A stretch of DNA of 64,000 nucleotides from DASQPA01 sp963757335 (GTDB lineage: Bacteria > Acidobacteriota > Thermoanaerobaculia > Multivoradales > UBA5704): assembly GCA_963757335.1 (NCBI GenBank), contig CAVWRJ010000021.1, forward strand, positions 1-64,000, in the 5' to 3' direction. Position numbers and translations under genes: made by a program. The notes beneath the pieces are model-generated. The model was given only the letters and a program-made list of their open reading frames with translations, searched no databases and was not told where the DNA came from. Numbering within the stretch: position 1 is the first letter of the stretch; each line of letters opens with the position of its first letter. This document shows positions 43,823 to 54,323 of the stretch, piece by piece.

Positions 43823-44057
43823 GCTGCCCGACGAGATCAAGGAGCTGGTCCGGTTGCTGGTCGACCGGCCGGAGGCCGTCGATCTGGCGGTGGTCCCCCA
43901 GGGGCAGGAGACCCTGCTCGAGCTCTCGGTCGACCCCGAGGATCTGGGCAAGGTGATCGGCCGCCAAGGGCGGACCGCCCGCGCCCTGCGCACCCTGCTC
44001 GACACCCGGGGAGACCGCGACGGCGTGCGCTATGAGCTCGAAATCCTCGAGGACTGA
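43815..44057 (+). CDS. khpA: KH-domain RNA-binding protein KhpA
   Basis: 80 residues from a GTG that overlaps the rpsP stop by 8 nt. The KH fold carries the RNA-gripping GxxG loop in KVIGRQGRTARALRTLLDTR. The preceding strands (AVDLAVVPQGQETLLELSVD) fit KhpA (YlqC), which binds many RNAs with KhpB and affects cell elongation in Gram-positives. No khpB is seen in the window. Its stop overlaps the start of rimM by 26 nt, so the three genes are tightly coupled. Confidence 0.93.
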   Translation: MPELPDEIKELVRLLVDRPEAVDLAVVPQGQETLLELSVDPEDLGKVIGRQGRTARALRTLLDTRGDRDGVRYELEILED

Positions 44058-44625
44058 CCTCCCCGAAACCGTTCTGGTGGCCCGCGTCCTGCGCCCGCAC
44101 GGGGTGCGCGGCGAGGTGGCGGTCGAGGTGCTCTCCGACGTCGCGGACCGCCTCGCTCCCGGCAGCCGGCTGCTCCTGGCCGATGCCGAGGCAGCACCCC
44201 GTAAGGTGGCGGGTCTGCCGGCCGAGGTCGAGGTGGTCGGCCGCCGGCCGCAGAAGTCGGGGGCCCTCGTCCGCTTCGCCGGGATCGACGACCGCGACCG
44301 GGCCGATCTCCTGCGCGGCGCCTGGCTCGCCGTCCCCCGTTCCCGGGTGCCGGAGGCGCCGGAGGGGACGTACTACCACTACGAGCTCCTCGGCTGCCGC
44401 TGCCGGGACGCCGGGCGCGACCTGGGGGTGGTGGTCGACCTCCTGGAGGACGGCGGCGGGCTGCTGCTGGTGATTGAGGGCGGTGAAGCGGGCGAGGGGG
44501 AGAACCGCGGCGAGGTGCTGGTGCCCTTCGTCCAGAGCTTCATCCGGGGGATCGACGTGGCGAACGGTACGATCGACCTCGAGCTGCCACCGGGGCTCCT
44601 CGAGACATGCGCATCGACGTCATAA
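44032..44625 (+). CDS. rimM: Ribosome maturation factor RimM
   Basis: 197 residues. The N-terminal RimM barrel starts VLVARVLRPHGVRGEVAVEV, continues FAGIDDRDRADLLRGAWLAV, and a PRC barrel follows (YYHYELLGCRCRDAGRDLGV, VLVPFVQSFIRGIDVANGTI). RimM helps fold the 3' domain of 16S rRNA by binding bS19. The ATG at 44032 lies inside khpA; a later start is possible, since the first ten residues (SSKSSRTDLP) are not conserved. It overlaps trmD by 19 nt. Confidence 0.93.
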   Translation: MSSKSSRTDLPETVLVARVLRPHGVRGEVAVEVLSDVADRLAPGSRLLLADAEAAPRKVAGLPAEVEVVGRRPQKSGALVRFAGIDDRDRADLLRGAWLAVPRSRVPEAPEGTYYHYELLGCRCRDAGRDLGVVVDLLEDGGGLLLVIEGGEAGEGENRGEVLVPFVQSFIRGIDVANGTIDLELPPGLLETCASTS

Positions 44626-45329
44626 CCATCTTCCCCGAGCTGTTCGGCCCCTTCCTGGGGACCAGCCTGGTGGGGCGGGCGGTGGCGAAGGGGCTCCTCG
44701 ACGTGCGGCTCCACGACCTCCGCGGGTTCACCGCGGACCGCCACCGGAGCGTCGACGACGAGCCATACGGCGGCGGCGGCGGGATGGTGATGACGGCGCC
44801 GCCCTGGATCCGCGCCGTGCGCGAGGTGGCGGGCGAGCGCGGCGGCGATGGCTCCGGCGCCGCCTCCGGGCCCTGGCGGGTGCTGCTGAGCCCCCAGGGG
44901 CGGCGGCTCGACGACGCCGCGGTGCGCCGGCTCTACGACCGCCGGGAGCTGATCCTCCTCTGCGGCCGCTACGAGGGGATTGACGAGCGGGTGCTCGCGA
45001 CCATCGTCGACGAGGAGATCTCGATCGGCGACTACGTGCTGTCGGGCGGCGAGCTGCCGGCGATGGTGCTGATCGAGGCGCTCTCCCGGCAGGTGCCGGG
45101 GGTGGTGCAGCAGAGCCGGTCGGTCGAAGAGGACAGCTTCCGGGCCGGCCTCCTCGACTACCCGCACTACACCCGGCCGCCGGTGGTCGAGGGGCTCGCG
45201 GTGCCGCCGGTGCTGCTCTCGGGCGACCACGCGGCGATCGAGCGCTGGCGGCGGGCCGAGGCCCTCCGGGCGACGCGGGAAAAGCGGCCGGATCTGTTGC
45301 AGGAGACGGGCGGGAGGCGGGAGTCTTGA
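44607..45329 (+). CDS. trmD: tRNA (guanine-N1)-methyltransferase TrmD
   Basis: 240 residues of the trefoil-knotted SPOUT family. Signature blocks are RIDVITIFPELFGPFLGTSL, LHDLRGFTADRHRSVDDEPY, GGGGGMVM, the knot LLCGRYEGIDERVLA, and SIGDYVLSGGELPAMVLIEA. It methylates G37 of tRNAs, preventing +1 frameshifts, and works as a dimer. The C-terminal tRNA-binding helix part is present (LDYPHYTRPPVVEGLAVPPV, LSGDHAAIERWRRAEAL). It is the fourth gene of the ribosomal cluster, and a 100-nt gap with a promoter-like sequence separates it from rplS. Confidence 0.96.
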   Translation: MRIDVITIFPELFGPFLGTSLVGRAVAKGLLDVRLHDLRGFTADRHRSVDDEPYGGGGGMVMTAPPWIRAVREVAGERGGDGSGAASGPWRVLLSPQGRRLDDAAVRRLYDRRELILLCGRYEGIDERVLATIVDEEISIGDYVLSGGELPAMVLIEALSRQVPGVVQQSRSVEEDSFRAGLLDYPHYTRPPVVEGLAVPPVLLSGDHAAIERWRRAEALRATREKRPDLLQETGGRRES

Positions 45330-45348
45330 GGGGCGGCGCAAACGGCGG

Positions 45349-45379
45349 TTGACGGCTCGCTTGCATGCCCCTCTATAAA
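45349..45379 (+). promoter_or_regulatory. Candidate promoter for rplS-rnhB
   Basis: TTGACG (45349-45354) and TATAAA (45374-45379) lie 19 bp apart, a slightly long sigma-70 spacing, in an otherwise unusually AT-rich patch. The distance to the rplS ATG is 52 nt, leaving room for the GAGGTGATG ribosome site. Confidence 0.45.
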
Positions 45380-45431
45380 TGGAAAATAATGAGCCCACCA
45401 AACTTACGGCGGGCCGGACAGAGGTGATGCC

Positions 45432-45794
45432 ATGAACGAGCTGCATCAGGTTGAGAGCACTTATCTGCGCCAGGGTCATCCGGACTTCCGTTCCGGGGAC
45501 ACCGTGCGCGTCCACGTCCGGGTCGTCGAGGGCGACAAGGAGCGTATCCAGGTTTTCCAGGGGGTGATCATCGCCCGCCGCGGCGACGGCACCCGGGAGA
45601 CCTTCACCGTCCGCAAGATCTCGGGCAGCATCGGGGTCGAGCGCATCTTTCCCCTGCACTCGCCGAACGTCGACAAGATCGAGGTCGTGCGCCGGGGCAA
45701 GGTGCGCCGGGCCAAGCTCTACTACCTGCGCGCTCTGCGCGGCAAGGCGGCGCGGATCGAGGAGCGCCGGGACGAGCGGCCGCCGCGGGCTTAA
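45432..45794 (+). CDS. rplS: 50S ribosomal protein bL19
   Basis: 120 residues. The bL19 core is plain: FRSGDTVRVHVRVVEGDKER, IQVFQGVIIARRGDGTRETF, TVRKISGSIGVERIFPLHSP, and VDKIEVVRRGKVRRAKLYYL. It lies at the 30S-50S interface. The C-terminus has a short Arg/Glu tail. A GAGGTGATGCC ribosome site precedes the ATG. It is placed between trmD and rnhB as in many bacteria. Confidence 0.96.
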   Translation: MNELHQVESTYLRQGHPDFRSGDTVRVHVRVVEGDKERIQVFQGVIIARRGDGTRETFTVRKISGSIGVERIFPLHSPNVDKIEVVRRGKVRRAKLYYLRALRGKAARIEERRDERPPRA

Positions 45795-45822
45795 GAGAGC
45801 GGACGGCCGTAGAGGAGCCGCG

Positions 45823-46509
45823 GTGACGACGGCACCACGAACGGGATCGCCAGCGATGGCCGATCTGACCGATCTGATCGCCGAGGCCTACCGCCTCCGC
45901 CTCCTGCGTGGGCTCGAAGAGGGCCTCGGGCAGTGCGGCTACGTGCGGATCGCGGGCGTCGACGAGGCCGGCCGCGGCTCGCTCGCCGGTCCGGTGGTGG
46001 CCGCGGCGGTGGTCGTCGACTCCTGCTGCGCGGTGCCGGGGGTGGACGACAGCAAGTGCCTGACCGCCGTCGAGCGCGAGCGGCTGGCGGCGGTTATCCG
46101 CCGCCGGGCGTTCGCCTTCGCCGTGGTGGCCGTCGAGCCGGACGTGATCGACCGCATCAACATCCTGGAGGCGACCCGCCGCGCCATGATCGAGGCCCTC
46201 TGTGGCCTCCAACCCGTCCCCGACTGCGCCGTCATCGACGCCGTGCCCCTCTTCGGTCTCCGCTTCCCCTGCTTCCCGGTCATCCGCGGCGACTCGATCA
46301 GCTATGCCATCGCGAGCGCCTCGATCCTCGCCAAGGTGGAGCGCGACCGGTTGATGGTCGAGCTCGACCGGCGCTACCCGCAGTACGGCTTTGCCGCCCA
46401 CAAGGGCTACGGCGTGCCCGAGCACCTGGCGGCGCTCCGCGCCTACGGCCCCTCCCCCTCGCATCGCCTGACCTATCGCCCCGTCGTTCCACGATTGGAG
46501 GGCCGCTGA
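45823..46509 (+). CDS. rnhB: Ribonuclease HII
   Basis: 228 residues from a GTG at 45823 with GAGGAG 6 nt before it; an ATG at 45856 is an alternative. Metal-binding acids lie in VRIAGVDEAGRGSLAGPVVA (DEAGRG motif), in DDSKCLT, and in CAVIDAVPLFG. The family end block YAIASASILAKVERDRLMVE and KGYGVPEHLAALRAYGPSPS is present. It removes ribonucleotides from DNA by cutting RNA-DNA hybrids. The stop codon overlaps the first base of the next ATG. Confidence 0.95.
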   Translation: MTTAPRTGSPAMADLTDLIAEAYRLRLLRGLEEGLGQCGYVRIAGVDEAGRGSLAGPVVAAAVVVDSCCAVPGVDDSKCLTAVERERLAAVIRRRAFAFAVVAVEPDVIDRINILEATRRAMIEALCGLQPVPDCAVIDAVPLFGLRFPCFPVIRGDSISYAIASASILAKVERDRLMVELDRRYPQYGFAAHKGYGVPEHLAALRAYGPSPSHRLTYRPVVPRLEGR

Positions 46510-49500
46510 TGGCGATCAGCCGGGAGCAGGTGGTGCAGAGCGCCGAGAAGCTCGTCTCGCGCGGCAAGATCGAGGCGGCGATCCGCGAGTACCGGAAGGT
46601 CCTCGCCGAGAACCCCAACGACGCCAATACCCTCAACCGGGTGGGCGACCTCTATGCCCGCATCCAGCGGATCGACGAGGCGGTCGACCTCTTCAACCAG
46701 ATCGCGGCCCAGTACACGCAGGAAGGCTTCTTCGTCAAAGCCATCGCGATCTACAAGAAGATCATCAAGCTCAACCCCACCCACCTGGAGGTCTACGAGC
46801 GGCTGGCCGAGCTCTACCACAAGCAGGGGCTGGTCAACGAGGCGCGCACCCAGTACCAGGTCCTCGCCGACTACTATCTGAAGCACGAGAACTCGACCTC
46901 GGCGGTCGCCATGTACCAGAAGATGGCGGAGGTCGAGCCGGAAAACCCGACCTACCACGTCAAGCTGGCCGAGCTCTACCACCAGCAGCAGCTGACCGAA
47001 AAGGCGCTGGCCGAGTATCGGACGATCGCCGAGCTGATGCTCGGGGTTGGCCACGCCCAGGAGGCGGCGCAGGTCTACGAGCGGGCGCTCTCGGTCGACG
47101 CGACGAACATCCCGTTCATCACCGACGCCGTGCTCAAGCTGCGCGAGGCCGGCCACAATGCCGCCGCGGCGCGCTTCCTCGCCGCCGCCATCGAGCGCAA
47201 CCCGCAGGCCGAGCGGGTGGCCCGCCTGGTGGGGGTGGACGACGGCGGTTCCGCGGCGCCGGCCGTCGAGGCGGCGTCGGCGTCGGTGGCGTCGCCGGCT
47301 CCCGCCGAGGGTTACGAGGCCTTACCCGACGCCGAAGCGGTGGAGCTGAGCTGGGGTACGGAAGGGTTGGGCCTGCCGGGCGCCGATCTCTTCGACTCCC
47401 CGCCGTTCGCGTTCCCGGAAGTCCCGGAGATGCCGGCGATCCCGGCGGGTTTCGGCGCCGAGTTCATCGATGCCGCCGATGCCGCCGATGCCGCCCATGC
47501 CGCAGAAGCCGAGGAGCCGGCCCCACCGCCGCGCGCCGCCGCTCCCCCGCCCCCGCCGGCCCCCGCCGTCGCCGCCGTTCCCTCCGATCCCGAGGAGTTC
47601 GACCTCGACCTGGACGAGGTCTTCGTCCTCGACATGGAGAGCGAGGACGAGCCGGCGAGCCTGGTCAAGCCGCCCCCCGACATGCTCGGGGACGCACCGC
47701 GCCGGCCGGCCTGGGCGCAGGCGGCGGAGGAGGCGGTCGCGGCCGCGGCAGCACCCCTCATGGCTCCGGCGGCCGTCCCGGTCCCCGAGATTCACGACGG
47801 GTCGCCGGAGGACTTCGAGCTGCCGGGGATCGCGATCGAGGAGGTCGAAGAAGCCGAAGAGGTCGAAGAGGCCGAAGAGGCCGAAGCAGCCGAGGAGACC
47901 CCGATCTGGGCCACCGAAGCGGAGCCGGAGGCGCCGGCCTGGGCCGCCGAGCCGGAGATCGAGCTCGATCTCGAAAGCGACCTCGACTTCGAGTCCCTGG
48001 CGCCCTCCCTGTCGGAGCCGGAGCCGCAGCCGGAATCGGCTCCCGCGGAACCGGCTCCCGCGGAGTCGGCCCCGGTGGCGGCAGAGGTGGCAGAGGAGGT
48101 CGAGCTGGAGCTCGACTTCGGCGGCGAGCTGGATCTGCAGCCGCTGCCCGACCTCGAACCGCTCGCCGCCGCTCCGCCCGAGTCTTCCCTCCCGGCTTCG
48201 CCAGCCGAGCCGGTTCTGCCCGTTTTGCCCTTCCTGCCGGCCTCGCCTTCGGCCCTGCGGATCGATCCCGATCTCCTCGAGCGCACGGCGGCGGAGCTCC
48301 ATCCCCAGGTCCACCAGCGCGAGGAGGACCTGGTCACCGAGGCCGAGGTGCTCGCCAAGTACGGCCTTGAAGAGAAGGCCCTCGACCGCCTGCGGGAGGC
48401 GCTCAAGGTCAACCCGCGGCACCTGCCGGCCCACGCGTTGGCGATCCAGCTCCATCTCGACAAGGGGCGCCATTCGCGGGTCGTGGAGCTCGCCAACCAG
48501 ATGGCGAAGGCCGCCGCCGAGATCGCCGACCGGGACCCCTGGCTCAAGGTGCGCCGCCGGCTGCTCAACGCCGGCTACCGGTTGGACGGCGACCAGGTGC
48601 TCTCCGGCCCGGCCCCGGCGACTCCCGCCGCTCCCGCGGTCCGCCCTCCCGCCGCCCCCAAAACCGCCCGGGGGGTCGACGACCTGCTCCGCGGCCTGCT
48701 CGGCAAGGAGAGCCCGCGCCGGCCGCCGGCGACACCGACGACATCGGCGGCGAAGCGCGACCCGATCTCCCCGCCGCCCCGGCCGGCGCCGGAGCCCCCG
48801 GCCCCGGCGGCCTCCGCGGCAGCCGCGGAGGTGGCGGCGCCCCAGGCCCCCGCGATTTCAGCGCCGCCAGCGTCGCCGGAGCCGCCAGCATCGCCAGCGC
48901 CACAGCCGGCAGCTCCCTTGCCGCCGGCCCCCGCTCTCGGGCAGACCTTCAACCTGCTCGAAATCGGCGAGCTGGTCGAGAGCGAGGACCTGGACGGCAT
49001 CGACTTCCCGCCGCCGTCCGTCCCCCCCTCGGTCGCCGTGCCGCCCTCTCCCGACCGCCGCCTGCCAGGGCCGTCGCGTCCGGCGCGGGGCTCGGCGACG
49101 ACACCGGGATGAGCTGGCTCGACGAGGCGGAGGCGGGGCGGGGGAAGGAGGGCGGCGGCGGGCAGCTGTTCGCCGACGAGGACGACTTCTTCGATCTGGC
49201 GGGTGAGCTCGAGCAGGAGCTGTCGCGCGAGGAGGGTCTCCGCGGCAGCGACCTCCTCGTCCAGCCGGTCGAGCAGTCGCTGGAGCAGATCGTCGAGGGG
49301 TTCAAGAAGGGGGTGGCCGAGAACCTCTCGCCGACCGATTTCGATACCCACTTCAACCTCGGGATCGCCTACCGCGAGATGGGTCTCCTCGACGAGGCGA
49401 TCGGCGAGTTCCAGCTCGCCTCGAAGTCGCCGAGTCTCTTAGTCGCCTGCTGCTCGATGCTCGGTCTCTGCTTCCTCGACAAGGGGCTGCCGGAGCTCGC

Positions 49501-49702
49501 CATCAAGTGGTACCGGCGCGGGCTCGAATCGCCGAACGTCTCCGAGGATGACAGCCTGGGCCTGCTCTACGACATGGGGAACGTCTACGACACCCAGGGC
49601 GACACCGACACCGCCTACAAGACCTTCGTCGAGATCTACGGCATCAACACCAACTATCGGGACGTCGTCGCCAGGATCGAGGAACTGGGGCGGGACCGCT
49701 AG
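46509..49702 (+). CDS. Large TPR protein with acidic middle region, frameshifted near 49070
   Basis: A first frame (46509-49112) begins with six or more TPR units: KIEAAIREYRKVLAENPNDA, DEAVDLFNQIAAQYTQEGFF, VYERLAELYHKQGLVNEART, and so on. A long Ala-Pro-Glu-rich acidic region follows, with a DAADAADAAHAAEAEE microsatellite, then a middle TPR pair (EVLAKYGLEEKALDRLREAL). It stops soon after LEIGELVESEDLDGIDFPPP. One frame over, GAGLGDDTGMSWLDEAEAG leads into a final TPR block (FDTHFNLGIAYREMGLLDEA) ending at 49702. Similar single proteins occur in deltaproteobacteria and acidobacteria, so one lost base near 49060-49080 is the likely cause. A scaffold role is expected from TPR; the partners are unknown. 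An ATG at 49109 could otherwise start a separate gene. Confidence 0.75.
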
Positions 49703-49814
49703 GGTCGTGCGGCCTTCCCTTCAGATCCATCCCTCCGCTCGTCGGTGAGGCGGAGTCGGCCCCTTCTTTTCGCCCGCGCCCAGGATCCTGTACTTCCAAG
49801 GAGATCAGTCAACG

Positions 49815-51105
49815 ATGACGGACGACCAGCACAGCGGGCAGCGCCCCCCCTCGAAGCCCCGCCGCACCGTCGAGGTGCGCCGGGTCGACGAGTGCGCGAC
49901 GCTCGACGAGCTCTTCACCCACTGCCTGCCGGCCTTCGGCGGAGCCTACCTGCGGCGCCTCTACAAGATCCTCGACCAGGCGATCGGCGCCGGCTGCCCG
50001 CTGACTCTCGCCATCGCCGGCCCGGTGACCGTCTCGGGGCAGCACCAGGCCTGGCTCATCCCGCTCTTGGAAACCGGCTGGGTGGCCTACCTCTCGACCA
50101 CCGACGCGGTCTGCTATCACGACGGGCACCGGAGCCTGGACGCCCACAGGGACCCGGTCTTCGAGGTGCCGATCTTCGCCGACGACGGCGCCCTCCGCGA
50201 CGAGGGGACGATCCGGGTGACCGACATGGCCTTCGAGGAGGCGGTGCTCTTCGACCAGGACCGTTTCGCCACCGCCTGCCTCACCCGGCCGGAGTTCCAG
50301 AAGACGATGGCGGGGACCGAGATGCGCTACCTCCTGGGGCGGATCTACGCCGCGCAGGAGGCCCAGAACGGCATCCGCCCCGGCCTCCTCGCCACCTGCC
50401 ACCGGCTCGCCCTCCCGGTGCTCGTCGGGGCGCCTGGGGACGGCAGCCTGTTTCTTGAACTCGATGAAGCTCTGGGCCATGGAGAAGGCGGGGCTCGTCC
50501 CCAAGTACGACTTCCGGCTCGACCTCCACGCCGAGGTCTTCGAGAGCTGCGCCTACCACTACTGGGGGCTCTTCGAGAGCGAAGCCCGCTCGCTCGCCAC
50601 CCTCATCCTCGGCGGCGGGGTGCCGAAAAACTACAGTTTGCAGCCGGAGCCGGCGCTCGGCCAGATCTTCGGCCTCCCCGACGTCCGCGGCTACACCTTC
50701 GACGTGCAGATCGTCTCGGCGCCGATCACCGAGGGGTCGCTCTCCTCCTGCCCGCCGGCCGAGGCGGTCACCTGGGGGAAGGTCGACAAGGACACCTACC
50801 TGCAGACGACCGAGAGCCTCCAGGGCGACTACTCGATGCTCCTCCCCTTCCTGGTCAAGGCGCTCCTCGACAACCGCGACCGCCACGCCCGCCGGGCGGC
50901 GGAGATCGGGCTCGAAGCGGCGGTGGCCGAAGATCCGCGGGCGAAGGGCTACCTGCGGCCGCGGGAGGGCTATCGGCTCTACGACCAGCGCGACCGGCTG
51001 AGCGAGAACCTGCTCGGAGTCGCCCGCGACAACGGCGACTGGCTCGCGAAGACCTTGAAGTATCCCCTGGCGATCGATCGGGAGCAGGGTCGAGACCGAG
51101 GGTGA
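49815..51105 (+). CDS. Deoxyhypusine-synthase-like protein, frameshifted near 50450
   Basis: The first frame gives 214 residues of the deoxyhypusine synthase N-terminal half (GAYLRRLYKILDQAIGAGCP, LTLAIAGPVTVSGQHQAWLI, VLVGAPGDGS). An extra base in a TTTCTTG run near 50450 shifts it. The other frame continues FLNSMKLWAMEKAGLVPKYD, LILGGGVPKNYSLQPEPALG, GYTFDVQIVSAPITEGSLSS and the catalytic-lysine block AEAVTWGKVDKDTY, stopping at 51105. Bacteria lack eIF5A; bacterial homologues are thought to act in polyamine (homospermidine-type) chemistry, using NAD and spermidine. About 430 residues are expected once the frame is repaired. It is followed 13 nt later by the isocitrate dehydrogenase gene. 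Confidence 0.82.
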
Positions 51106-51118
51106 TACGCTTTCCGCC

Positions 51119-52159
51119 ATGAGTAAGACGACGATCACACTGATCCCTGGCGACGGCATCGGTCCCGAGGTGGCGGAGGCGACCGTGCGGGTGCTCGAAG
51201 CGGCCGGGGCGGAGCTCTCCTGGGACCGCCACATCGCCGGCAAAGAGGCGGTCGAGAAGACCGGCAACCCGCTGCCGCCGGAGGTCCTCGATTCGATCAG
51301 GCGCACCAAGGTGGCGCTCAAGGGGCCGGTCACCACTCAGGTCGGCGGCGGCTTCAAGTCGGTCAACGTGCAGCTGCGCCAGGAGCTCGAGCTCTACGCC
51401 AACCTGCGCCCGGCGCGCTCGCTGCCCTCGATCCCCACCCGCTTCGAGAACGTCGACCTGGTCGTCGTCCGCGAGAACACCGAGGATCTCTACAGCGGCC
51501 TGGAGCACGTGGTGGTCCCCGGGGTGGTCGAGAGCATCAAGATCATCACCGAGAAAGCCTCGACCCGGATCGCCCGCTTCGCCTTCGAGTACGCCCGCCG
51601 CCACGGCCGGAAACGGATCACGGCGGTCCACAAGGCCAACATCATGAAGCTCTCGGACGGGCTCTTCCTGGAGTGCGTCCGCAAGGTCGCTTCGGGCTAC
51701 CCCGAAATTATCTGCGACGACCGGATCGTCGACAACATGTGCATGCAGCTCGTCACCAGCCCCGAGAACTGGGACGTGCTGCTGCTCGAAAACCTCTACG
51801 GCGACATCGTCTCCGACCTCTGCGCCGGCCTCGTCGGCGGCCTCGGCGTCGTGCCGGGGGCGAACCTGGGGCTCGACGTGGCGATCTTCGAGGCCGTCCA
51901 CGGCAGCGCCCCCGACATCGCCGGCAAGAACCTCGCGAACCCGCTCGCCCTCATGCGCTCGGCCATCCTCATGCTCCGCCACCTCTGCAAGGACGACATC
52001 GCCGAGCGCCTGCGCGCCGGCCTCCGCGACGTCATCGTGCGGCAGAACATCAAGACCCGCGACCTCGGGGGCGAGGCGACGACCAGCGGCTTCGCCGACG
52101 CCGTGATCGAGGCGATCGAGCGGGCGGGAGTCCCGGCCGCCGCCGCGGCGCCGGCCTGA
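51119..52159 (+). CDS. NAD-type isocitrate/isopropylmalate dehydrogenase family protein
   Basis: 346 residues starting TITLIPGDGIGPEVAEATVR. Substrate-binding blocks include LRQELELYANLRPARSLPSI, VVVRENTEDLYSGLEHVVV, and the catalytic region ITAVHKANIMKLSDGLFLEC. The metal acids lie in DNMCMQLVTSPENWDVLL, and the cofactor loop is IFEAVHGSAPDIAGKNLANP. The NTEDLYSGLEH loop resembles NAD-dependent isocitrate dehydrogenases more than LeuB. It would make 2-oxoglutarate in the TCA cycle, but homoisocitrate-type activity cannot be excluded. It is cytosolic and lies in a four-gene same-strand run from the deoxyhypusine-synthase-like gene to rarA. Confidence 0.88.
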   Translation: MSKTTITLIPGDGIGPEVAEATVRVLEAAGAELSWDRHIAGKEAVEKTGNPLPPEVLDSIRRTKVALKGPVTTQVGGGFKSVNVQLRQELELYANLRPARSLPSIPTRFENVDLVVVRENTEDLYSGLEHVVVPGVVESIKIITEKASTRIARFAFEYARRHGRKRITAVHKANIMKLSDGLFLECVRKVASGYPEIICDDRIVDNMCMQLVTSPENWDVLLLENLYGDIVSDLCAGLVGGLGVVPGANLGLDVAIFEAVHGSAPDIAGKNLANPLALMRSAILMLRHLCKDDIAERLRAGLRDVIVRQNIKTRDLGGEATTSGFADAVIEAIERAGVPAAAAAPA

Positions 52160-52222
52160 CGTGGAGCGCCGAGGGAACGTTTTGGGGCGCTGCCGGCACC
52201 TGGGAGAGGGGGATTGCCCATC

Positions 52223-54317
52223 ATGACCGAAGTCCTGCGCTCTCCTCAGGGGACCGCGCCCAATACCGGGCTGGCGACCGGGTTGGCGATCGGGCCGGAA
52301 CGCGAGATCCGCCAGACGGTGGAGACCGCCTGCGTGCTCGACTGCCCGGACGCCTGCAGCCTGGAGGTCGAGGTGGTGGACGGCCGGGTGACGCGGATCG
52401 AGGGGACCCACCGGAACCCGCTCACCGCCGGCTTCATCTGCCACAAGGTCCGCCACTTCGCCGACCACCTCTACGCGCCGGAGCGGCTGCTCTACCCCGG
52501 CCTGCGCCGCGGCCCCAAGGGCTCGGGGCAGTTCGAGCGCATCTCCTGGGACGCCGCGCTCTCGCTCCTCGTCGAGAAGATCGGCGAGGTCCGCGCCCGC
52601 TACCAGCACCGGGGGGAACGGGCGGCGGAGGCTATCCTCCCCCTCTCCTACGGCGGCTCGAACGGGCTCCTCACCCAGGACACCACCGACGCCCGCTTCT
52701 TCTACCGCCTGGGGGCCTCCAACCTGGCGCGCTCGGTGTGCGCCGCGCCGTCGACCAGCGCGGCCATGGGGCTCTACGGCAAGATGCCGGGGGTGGCGCT
52801 CGGCGACTACGTCCACTCCCGCCTCATCGTCCTCTGGGGGCACAACCCCTCGGTCTCCGGCATCCATCTGGTGCCGGTGATCCAGGAGGCGCAGCGCCGG
52901 GGCGCCCGGCTGGTGGTGATCGATCCTCGCCGCATCCAGCTCGCCAAGCGGGCCGACCTCTACCTCGGGCTCCGCCCGGGGAGCGACCTGGCGCTCGGCC
53001 TGGCGGTGATCCGCTGGCTGTTCGAGAACGGCGCCGCCGACCGGGACTTCCTCTCTACCTTCGCCGAGGGTGCCGAGGAGCTGCGTCGCCGCGCCTCCCC
53101 CTGGACCCTGGAGCGGGCGGCGGCGGCGACCGGCCTCGCCGCGGCCGAGATCGAGGGTTTCGCCCGGCTCTACGCCGAGTCCTCGCCGGCGGTGGTCCGC
53201 ACCGGCTGGGGGATGGAGCGCAATCGAAACGGCGGCTCCGCCCTCGCCGCGGCCCTCGCCCTGCCGGCGGTGGCGGGCAAGTTCCGGGTCCGCGGGGGCG
53301 GCTACACGATGAGCAACACCGCCTGCTGGGACTTTGGCGACGCCGCTGCCGCGGCGCCCCCGCCGACCCGGACGATCAACATGAACCAGTTGGGGCGGAC
53401 CCTCCTGACGGCAGACGATCCGCCGGTCGACCTCCTCTTCGTCTACAACTGCAACCCGCTCGCGACCCTCCCCAACCAGGAGCTGGTGCGCCGGGGCCTC
53501 GCCCGCGAGGACCTCTTCACGGTGGTCTTCGACCAGGTGCAGACCGACACCGCCCAGTTCGCCGACCTCGTCCTGCCGGCCACCACCTTCCTGGAGCACG
53601 ACGAGATCGTCCGCGGCTACGGCTCGATGCTCCTCTACCGCAACCGGCCGGCCGTGCCGGCGGTGGGCGAGGCGCGGCCGAACGCGGAGGTGTTCGCCGA
53701 GCTCTGCCGGCGGCTGGGGCTCGAACGGCCGGGCGATCCGTCGACCCCCGACGAGCTCGCCGCGACGGTCCTCGGCCCCTCGCCGCGGGTCCGCGGGGAG
53801 ATCGAGGCGAACGGCATCACCGTCCCCGACGCCGGGCCGGCCCCGATCGGCTTCGTCGACGTCTTCCCGCGCACCGCGGACGGGAAGGTCCACCTGGTCC
53901 CCGCCGAGCTCGACCGGGAGACCCCGCACGGGCTCTACACCTTCCAGGAGGACCCGGGGACGGCGGCCTTCCCGCTGGCGCTCGTCTCGCCGGCCACCAA
54001 CCGCACCATCAGCTCGACCCTGGGCGAGCTCCACCGCGCCCAGGTGCCGTTCGAGATCCACCCGGACGACGCGGCGTCCCGCGGCATCGCCGACGGGGAC
54101 CGGGTGCGGGTGTGGAACGAGCTCGGCGAGGTGCGCTGCCTGGCGCGCCGGAACCCCGATCTCTCCCCCGGGGTGGTCTTCCTCCCCAAGGGACTCTGGA
54201 GCCACAACACGCTCTCGGGGACGACCGGCAACGCCCTGGTGCCCGGACACGCTCGCCGACCTCGGGGGCGGCGCCTGCTTCAACGACGCGCGGGTGGAGG
54301 TGGAGAGGATCTCCTAG
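52223..54317 (+). CDS. Molybdopterin-dependent oxidoreductase, frameshifted near 54245
   Basis: About 698 residues from the ATG at 52223. The N-terminal 4Fe-4S binding motif is TACVLDCPDACSLEVEVVDG with a fourth cysteine in FICHKVRHF. Molybdopterin-binding blocks follow: LPLSYGGSNGLLTQDTTDAR, LWGHNPSVSGIHLVPVIQEA, and VVIDPRRIQLAKRADLYLGL. The C-terminal cap domain has SPATNRTISSTLGELHRAQV and DGDRVRVWNELGEVRCLARR. After GNALVP an inserted G moves the frame. The natural ending DTLADLGGGACFNDARVEVE is one frame over and stops at 54315-54317, seven nt before rarA. No twin-arginine signal is seen, so it is cytosolic. The substrate is unknown. Confidence 0.83.
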
Positions 54318-54323
54318 GGGTCG

